The position numbers and the translations under genes are program-made. Below are positions 52,111 to 57,412 of a stretch of DNA of 57,412 nt, one piece after another. The notes under the pieces were generated by a model that searched no databases, was not told the DNA's origin, and was given only the letters and a program-made list of their open reading frames with translations. Positions within the stretch are counted from its first letter, which is position 1, and each line of letters begins with the position of its first letter. The stretch comes from JBDKVA01 sp039679375 (GTDB lineage: Bacteria; Bacillota; Clostridia; Acetivibrionales; DTU013), in assembly GCA_039679375.1 (NCBI GenBank), contig JBDKVA010000075.1:1-57412 (forward strand), written 5' to 3'.

Positions 52111-53535
52111 TTATTCTTTTATCATCATATTGACCCTGCCCTGGATCACATTGGCAGTATCTTCCGCGGATCTCTGACCGTTAAAGTATTTTTCAGTCTC
52201 CTCCACAGCAATTTTAAGGATTTGCAGGTTTTTTTCGGGATAAACGAATAGTTTTGAGAATATGGGATTGTCTACCCCCAACGCTGTGCCTGCTTCCGTA
52301 GACCTTTCACGTTTGATTTTAGCGGCCATTGCATTTTTATTTACAGGGAACGGGTAAAACTCTGGTAATGCTTGCATTTCCTCAGAAATAAGGAATTTAA
52401 CAAATTTCCATGCCGCTCCTTTACTCCCGGAGTTACTGTTTATGCCATATTCCCACCATATATCGGCGCCTATGCCCGACTTGCCGTCGAGAGAAGGCAT
52501 GGCGTAAACATTATTCCCGCCCCTGGGGTTTAAAAAATAAGATAGATAGTTTGAATCGTAATTTGACCTCATCAGAAAATATAAGTTCTCCCGTTCTTTA
52601 GGCCATGAGGCCATATCGGCGGATTTGAATATAAGCTTTTTATCGGCGGCGTCCTTAATCTGTTTTAAAAGCCTGACAAATTCACTGGAGGTAAAGTCGC
52701 AATCCCTGGACTCTTCCGATACAAAACTTTTATAATACCATATAAACAAATTTTCAAAAAGCTCCCTTTCACTTGTATTCAATACATATGTTCCGCCAAC
52801 GCCGTTGGCTCCCAACGTTTCGCCTGCCAGCCTGAAAAAGCTGTCCAGCGTCAGGTTGTCCGTTCGCGCTCCGTCCGGCAGGCTGTATTTTCCCGCCAGC
52901 ATATCCGTTAAAAAGCCGAGAGGCATGGAATACAAGCCTTTCTTATATTTGGCGGCGTCAAAGATATTTTTGTAATAGTTATTGATATCAAACTCCCCGT
53001 CCTGTTCGATAAACTTTTCCATATCGCATAAAAATCCATTGTCCGCAAATTTGGCGCACGGTATGTAGAACGTGTTTATGATGTCGGGTCCCGTGCCGGA
53101 CATCAGCTCCGTACTTATTGTCTTAATGTATTTTTCCCCGCCGGGGTCCTCATTTTTACTTATTATTATTGACCCGCCGTCTTCGGTCTCGCTCTTATAT
53201 ACCTCGCCCATAGTCGAGTATTGTTTTATATCCACAACTATACCCGGGTATAGTTCATTGAATTTTTTTACGGCTATCTCCAGAAATCTATTATTCGCAT
53301 CTGAGGATGCAACGGTTATCCTTGTATTATCGTCCTTCCCCATATCAATAACAGACGCCTGCCCACTCCCGATGCCTGTACCATCTCCGGATGTACCTGC
53401 CGTATTATCGGCCGTCGCGCCTGCCGTCGCATTTTCTCCCGATGCCTTTTTTCCGGCGGCAGAGCTGCATGCCGTAATACTCAGCAGCATAAGCGCGGCT
53501 ATAATCAAACAAGCTTTCTTCATTAATATTTTCAT
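52111..53535 (-). CDS. Extracellular solute-binding lipoprotein (CUT1-like)
   Basis: 474 residues. Lipoprotein signal (LLSITACSS, lipid Cys near residue 23), a long A/T/G/S-rich linker (about 24-65), then a type-1 sugar-binding fold with IAVKKFNELYPGIVVDIK and a MSGTGPDIINTFY segment. It lies in one operon with two CUT1 permeases, a HlyD-like protein and a two-component system. GGGGGA is ten bases before ATG 53535. The substrate is unknown. Confidence 0.9.
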   Translation of the reverse strand: MKILMKKACLIIAALMLLSITACSSAAGKKASGENATAGATADNTAGTSGDGTGIGSGQASVIDMGKDDNTRITVASSDANNRFLEIAVKKFNELYPGIVVDIKQYSTMGEVYKSETEDGGSIIISKNEDPGGEKYIKTISTELMSGTGPDIINTFYIPCAKFADNGFLCDMEKFIEQDGEFDINNYYKNIFDAAKYKKGLYSMPLGFLTDMLAGKYSLPDGARTDNLTLDSFFRLAGETLGANGVGGTYVLNTSERELFENLFIWYYKSFVSEESRDCDFTSSEFVRLLKQIKDAADKKLIFKSADMASWPKERENLYFLMRSNYDSNYLSYFLNPRGGNNVYAMPSLDGKSGIGADIWWEYGINSNSGSKGAAWKFVKFLISEEMQALPEFYPFPVNKNAMAAKIKRERSTEAGTALGVDNPIFSKLFVYPEKNLQILKIAVEETEKYFNGQRSAEDTANVIQGRVNMMIKE

Positions 53536-53586
53536 TACTTAACAATCCCCCATTCATTTTATAACAAATCCTCATAATAATAAACT

Positions 53587-54828
53587 CTATTCCCTTCTTA
53601 GCTTTACCCTGTCGCCGGCCGTCACCGGGCGGTCACTTTCAGCAACAACGCATTCAAAGGGGAACAGGCCGGAGGCCACAGCAGTTTCTTTCATGTCTGA
53701 AGCCTTTATATATATGAAAGCCTTCTGCAGGTAATACTCCTTGCCGAGTGAGCTCTCCCTCTCCTTGACCACATAGACAAAGTCCCTTCCATTAACGTCC
53801 TTACGCACAGCGGAATTCGGAATTATAGTATCTGAAAATTCCGATTCCCTGGTTATCTCGATTTCTATCATTTCACCTCCCTTAAGACCCGCCCCCTCAA
53901 ATGACGCGGAAATCTCCAGCTCAGTACCGGAACTGGTTCCCGCAGGCTTTATCGAGCTTATTTGCGCGTCGATCTTTTTATCATCCATTGAGGGAACCGT
54001 GATCTTCATTTTGTCACCCGCTCTCAAATTCTTCGCTTCCGGCTTGTCAACAGTGAATACGGCGTTGAATCGGCCGCCATTACAGGCGATCTTGAATATG
54101 GGTCCGGAAGTGTCAGCCATGGCGCCCCTCTTCGCATTCATTTCCCAGATGTAACCATCGGCCGGAGACAGCAGGACCCTGAATCCGACGATATCCGACT
54201 TGAGAGATGCAATATCCTGCTCGAGTTCATCCGCCCCGCGCTGCATTTCTGACATTGCCGCAGCCTTTTCCGCCATCAGCTTGTCAAGCTCCCTTTCATC
54301 CGTTTCACTTTCATTCCTCAGCTTTTCAATGTTAGCCGACGACTCAACGCCTGCGACATAAAGCTCCAATGAAACGGCCAGCTCATTTTTTGAAGAGGCC
54401 GCTTTTTTTTCGGCATTTTTTATTGTAAAATCATAATTCAGGGTCTCCGCCCTGATTTTTGCCCTGGCGCTTTCCAGCTCCCTTTCCTTCACTTTCAGCG
54501 CCTTCTCCAGATCCTTAACGTCAAAGACGGCAAGAATCTGTCCCTTCACAACCGAATCCCCGTCTTTTACCTCAAGGCTTTCGACATTAAGCGCACACTC
54601 CGGAAATATCTCCTTTATCTCCGCAGGAGTTGCAACAGTAAGGCCCGATATGCTGTATTCAAGCCTGCCTGCCCTTACATCGGCGGCGACTACCCGTATA
54701 AGGCCCAGATTGTTGATAGTACTTGAAAAGAAGGTAAGGAGCAGCATAATGGCAATAAAAAGGTATGTAATTTTTTTTAGTAGCTTTTTCCCTGCCGGCT
54801 TTAATTCGATTTTGTCCTCAATTGTCAT
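53587..54828 (-). CDS. HlyD-family membrane fusion / periplasmic adaptor-like protein
   Basis: 413 residues. A short cytosolic start, one membrane helix (about 20-45), a first lipoyl half (VESLEVKDGDSVVKGQILAV), a long coiled coil (about 115-215, rich in K, E, A), the second lipoyl half (FRVLLSPADGYIWEM) and beta-barrel domains ending TAGDRVKLRRE. Such proteins normally work with an ABC or RND exporter such as MacB. Here it stands between a CUT1 permease gene and the binding-protein gene, with no exporter nearby, which is unusual. GGAGG precedes ATG 54828. Confidence 0.85.
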   Translation of the reverse strand: MTIEDKIELKPAGKKLLKKITYLFIAIMLLLTFFSSTINNLGLIRVVAADVRAGRLEYSISGLTVATPAEIKEIFPECALNVESLEVKDGDSVVKGQILAVFDVKDLEKALKVKERELESARAKIRAETLNYDFTIKNAEKKAASSKNELAVSLELYVAGVESSANIEKLRNESETDERELDKLMAEKAAAMSEMQRGADELEQDIASLKSDIVGFRVLLSPADGYIWEMNAKRGAMADTSGPIFKIACNGGRFNAVFTVDKPEAKNLRAGDKMKITVPSMDDKKIDAQISSIKPAGTSSGTELEISASFEGAGLKGGEMIEIEITRESEFSDTIIPNSAVRKDVNGRDFVYVVKERESSLGKEYYLQKAFIYIKASDMKETAVASGLFPFECVVAESDRPVTAGDRVKLRRE

Positions 54829-54900
54829 TGGCCATGACCTCCATGCATTTAAAGCGATTTTCTCACTAAGTCAGGAGTTCGCTCGGAAACTCCTTACAAT

Positions 54901-55842
54901 TCATCCTTTTACTCCCGAAAGCTGCATTCCGATACCGGTCACCATATGTTCTTCACCATGCAGAAAGACAAGTATCATGGGCGCCAGGTAGAAAAACGAC
55001 GCCGCAAATGCAATCCCCGGTTCTTCATTATTGATATTCGAGAGAAAAAGGGACAGCGGTTCTTTCAGAGGATCGCTCAGGAATATCAGAGGCTGCTCCG
55101 ACATATTCCAGTTGTCAATGAAAATCAGTACAAAAAGAGCAGCCAGTCCCGGTTTCAGCAATGGGACTACGATGTCGAGAAATACCTTCAGATAGCCCGC
55201 GCCGTCAATTCTGGCAGCTTCCATATAGCTTACCGGTATCGACGTCATATACTGTTTCAGGAGGAATACGCCGAAGGTACCGAAAATACCGGGTAATATT
55301 ATCGAAAAACCGGTATCGAGAATACCGAGCCAGTCGGCCATGATATAATTCGGCACCAGCGTGACCTGAAACGGCAGAAGCATTACAACAATATAGAGGA
55401 AGTAAAGTACATCCGCCGTCTTTGATTTCATCAATGTGAAGGCATAGGCCGCCATCGATGCCACAATCAGCTGTCCGGCCGCTATGGGAAGCACCAGCTT
55501 TATTGAATTCCAGAACATGGATAGGTACCGGGGCCTGCCGATGAGCGCCGTATAATACTGTTTTAGGGTGACTTCATAAGGGATAAGCTTCAAGGCGACA
55601 CATTTTTCGTTTGAAGCGGGTTTGTCGGCCAGACTTTCCCTGGCGCCGTAATATTCGCTGATCTCCCAGTCCGCCATAAATGAATCGGCAAGTGTGAATG
55701 CGACAGGATAGATAAAACATAATCCCGCCGCAAGCACCAGAACTGTAATAAACAACCTTTTCAAGCATACCGTGTGTTTTACCGCCGGTACGGCGCGTTT
55801 CCGCGGCAGGGCGCAATTGCCTGCCCGCTTTATTAAATCCAT
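54901..55842 (-). CDS. CUT1 sugar ABC transporter permease (MalG type)
   Basis: 313 residues, six membrane helices (first LFITVLVLAAGLCFIYPVAF). EAA loop YMEAARIDGAGYLKVFLDIV in the second half and a typical ending VTGIGMQLSGVKG. An insert after the first helix (DWEISEYYGARESLADKPAS) lies outside and is longer than usual. It forms the membrane channel with the 55884 permease. AGGTGG is eight bases before ATG 55842. No ATPase gene in the operon. Confidence 0.92.
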   Translation of the reverse strand: MDLIKRAGNCALPRKRAVPAVKHTVCLKRLFITVLVLAAGLCFIYPVAFTLADSFMADWEISEYYGARESLADKPASNEKCVALKLIPYEVTLKQYYTALIGRPRYLSMFWNSIKLVLPIAAGQLIVASMAAYAFTLMKSKTADVLYFLYIVVMLLPFQVTLVPNYIMADWLGILDTGFSIILPGIFGTFGVFLLKQYMTSIPVSYMEAARIDGAGYLKVFLDIVVPLLKPGLAALFVLIFIDNWNMSEQPLIFLSDPLKEPLSLFLSNINNEEPGIAFAASFFYLAPMILVFLHGEEHMVTGIGMQLSGVKG

Positions 55843-55883
55843 TTTCTGACCACCTGCCTGAATATTTTTTATAAATTACATCT

Positions 55884-56777
55884 TTACGATGCCCTTCTTT
55901 CGAATATATAAATTACCAGAAGCACCGCTGTAATAAATACCGCCGTTATGTATGCAGCCGATGTGAGCTTCGGATAATTCAGCTGCAGAAACATGTTATT
56001 CATAAAATTCTGAAGCATATACACATTTTCATTCGGATACTTTCCGAAGATAAGATATGTCTCGCGGAACACCTTGAAGCAGTTCACAATGGAGATGGTA
56101 ATAACAAAAAAGATGGTAGGAACAAGGTTCGGAAGCGTCACGGCAAAAAGCTTCCTTACATGGCCTGCTCCGTCGATGCCGGCAGCCTCATACTGTTCCG
56201 AGGGGATATTGTTGACGCCAACGGTGTAGATTATCATATCGTACCCGAAATTTTTCCATAGGTAAACTGCCATAACAACAACTACACCCCATTCTCCTTT
56301 TAACCAATCCAATGGTTTCATACCGAAATTCACAAGCAAATGGTTGAGCGGTCCCCTGAAATCAAAGAAAATCTGCCAGAACAAGGCGACTGTAGCGGAC
56401 GGTACGGCCATAGGCGACAGTATCAGTATCCTGAGCATTTTTTTAGCGTATACGAACCTGCTGAATAATATTGCGGCAATCATCGGCAGTACAACACATA
56501 AAAATACAGATGGCGCCATAAAAAGAAGCGTATTTTTAATCGACGTTAAAAAGGCTTCATTAGCGAACAGCCCCAATATGTTTTTCAGTCCCGTGAACCG
56601 TCCGTTCATGGAGCTGTCCGTCAAAGCATAACCCAGTCCCGCGACAAAAGGCAAGAGAAAAAATAAGAGAAAGCCGCTCAGGCTTGGAATCAGAAAAAAT
56701 ACGACCGGCATTTTTTTTGCCTGTCTTTTTATGTGCCTTTGCAGGTTCATCAGCGCAGCTATTGCAATCTCCCCCAT
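55884..56777 (-). CDS. CUT1 sugar ABC transporter permease (MalF type)
   Basis: 297 residues with six membrane helices (PVVFFLIPSLSGFLLFFLLP first). The ATPase-contact loop is YEAAGIDGAGHVRKLFAVTL. It is the first gene of the operon that continues with the MalG-type permease, the HlyD-like protein, the binding protein and the two-component system. Two starts are possible (ATG 56777 and ATG 56750); neither has an ideal ribosome binding site. Confidence 0.9.
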   Translation of the reverse strand: MGEIAIAALMNLQRHIKRQAKKMPVVFFLIPSLSGFLLFFLLPFVAGLGYALTDSSMNGRFTGLKNILGLFANEAFLTSIKNTLLFMAPSVFLCVVLPMIAAILFSRFVYAKKMLRILILSPMAVPSATVALFWQIFFDFRGPLNHLLVNFGMKPLDWLKGEWGVVVVMAVYLWKNFGYDMIIYTVGVNNIPSEQYEAAGIDGAGHVRKLFAVTLPNLVPTIFFVITISIVNCFKVFRETYLIFGKYPNENVYMLQNFMNNMFLQLNYPKLTSAAYITAVFITAVLLVIYIFERRAS

Positions 56778-56822
56778 TATTACAGCTTTGTTTTCCTAAT
56801 ACTGCAGCAAAACATTTTATTT

Positions 56823-56914
56823 ATCCTTCCGAAAATAGCGCGTTGAATCGTTCGCGATATTTCCGGAAGGCGCATAAATGCCGATGTATAAATGTTTGTT
56901 TCGCTGTAGTACTA
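56823..56914 (+). repeat. Repeat D, copy 2 (long) with hairpin
   Basis: Contains an imperfect hairpin CCTTCCGAAAATAGCGCG / CGCGATATTTCCGGAAGG (56825-56870) and ends TGTTTCGCTGTAGTACTA. It is related in inverted orientation to 49461-49511. It lies just upstream of the permease start. Confidence 0.65.
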
Positions 56915-56981
56915 ATTGAAGATTATATACCGCTGATGTGTATTCTTTGTGTACATACGGTTTAGTAAATATGTAACTTTT

Positions 56982-56995
56982 TCTACCGCGGTAGA
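56982..56995. promoter_or_regulatory. 14-base palindrome upstream of the ABC-HlyD operon
   Basis: TCTACCGCGGTAGA is perfect, with a central CG as in LacI-type operators. It lies 45 bases after the GH3 stop and about 205 bases before the first permease start. No LacI gene is in the window. Confidence 0.45.
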
Positions 56996-57039
56996 GAGTA
57001 TTCAAAGATAGAAAAGCGATAATATAAAGAAGAATAAAC

Positions 57040-57412
57040 TTACAGTCCATACGGCCTCAGTACGGCTTCGATATCGCTGTTGATCGTGCCGACATTTATG
57101 CTGCCGATTGACGTATCCCTCAGGTTATATTTTTGTTTCAACTTCAAAATACGGTATACGCTTTCGTTTATCCTCGACATAGGTATTGTGCCATTCGCAG
57201 CCGCATTTTTCAATGCGTTCAGCACCCTCACTACGTTATTGTAGCCTCCGCTCAGCAATATGATATCGCTGCCTGCATTTACAGACCTTACTGCCGCATC
57301 AGCCAGATCGTAATTATTCGTAATGGCGCCCATAGTCATATCGTCCGTGATCACCACGCCTTCGAAGCCCAGCCGGTTCCTCAGAATATCTGTAATAACG
57401 GTTCTTGACATG
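57040..57412 (-). CDS. Glycoside hydrolase family 3 (NagZ-like), C-terminal part, partial
   Basis: The 123 visible residues match the end of the GH3 catalytic barrel: LRNRLGFEGVVITDDMTMGA, then AVRSVNAGSDIILLSGG and RINESVYRILKLKQKYNL. NagZ-type enzymes release terminal N-acetylglucosamine. The gene runs off the right edge, so the catalytic nucleophile and the KH(F/I)PG motif cannot be seen; the Met at the edge is internal. It lies on the same strand as the following ABC operon, which may take up its product. Confidence 0.85.
   Translation of the reverse strand, partial: MSRTVITDILRNRLGFEGVVITDDMTMGAITNNYDLADAAVRSVNAGSDIILLSGGYNNVVRVLNALKNAAANGTIPMSRINESVYRILKLKQKYNLRDTSIGSINVGTINSDIEAVLRPYGL

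Overview
The window looks like a piece of the chromosome of an endospore-forming, Gram-positive Clostridia-type bacterium. The evidence is the ywmB-murA-spoIID-spoIIQ order typical of spore formers, SLH-domain surface proteins, GGAGG-type ribosome binding sites, several CUT1 sugar ABC transporters without their own ATPase, an ECF transporter, and a group IIC intron. No rRNA, tRNA or CRISPR array was seen. I cannot name a species.

Layout, left to right. (1) 1-4.5 kb: 5' end of a group IIC intron sitting right behind the spoIIQ terminator, then spoIIQ, spoIID, murA and ywmB (all minus). (2) 4.6-13.7 kb: two very large secreted fibronectin-III/SLH proteins (minus). (3) 13.9-18.8 kb: mixed housekeeping genes: an orphan prepilin peptidase, a small hypothetical, a shikimate-kinase-like protein, a membrane protein, an AbrB-type regulator and glutamate dehydrogenase. 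A cluster of three perfect DnaA boxes lies between the membrane protein and abrB. (4) 18.8-30.7 kb: an amino-sugar type catabolic region (PIG-L deacetylase, ROK kinase, SIS deaminase/isomerase, NagR-like GntR regulator with a palindromic operator), a PilZ protein, and a CUT1 ABC transporter (two permeases and a lipoprotein) with a membrane-bound AraC-type sensor-regulator. (5) 31-38 kb: a plus-strand operon of GntR regulator, ECF transporter (T, S, a 40-residue membrane peptide, fused A-A'), PfkB kinase, double-SIS protein and YjbQ. A decayed tctA fragment lies just upstream of it and the intact tctA just downstream, in the same orientation. (6) 38-49.5 kb: a LysR-controlled carboxylate operon (MalY-like PLP enzyme, MmgE/PrpD protein broken by an in-frame stop, LeuC/LeuD-like hydro-lyase, TctC-TctB-TctA), a second MmgE/PrpD gene and an MFS transporter. 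Two similar inverted repeats mark the likely LysR sites. (7) 49.7-56.8 kb: a CUT1 ABC operon that contains a HlyD-like membrane fusion protein and a two-component system. (8) The right edge holds the C-terminal end of a GH3 (NagZ-like) hydrolase.

How the genes work together: four uptake systems (CUT1, ECF, TctABC, CUT1+HlyD) each lie beside their own regulator, and the first three beside catabolic enzymes. This is an accessory nutrient-scavenging region attached to a conserved sporulation/cell-wall locus. The noncoding space is rich in dispersed structured repeats (families called A, B, C and D here), often placed exactly at gene ends or starts. The most interesting candidates for undescribed biology are the ECF-PfkB-SIS-YjbQ operon with its small peptide, the PrpD/LeuCD/Tct/MalY operon, the ABC-HlyD-two-component operon, and the repeat families.

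All assignments come from reading the sequence and from remembered family motifs; no search was run.
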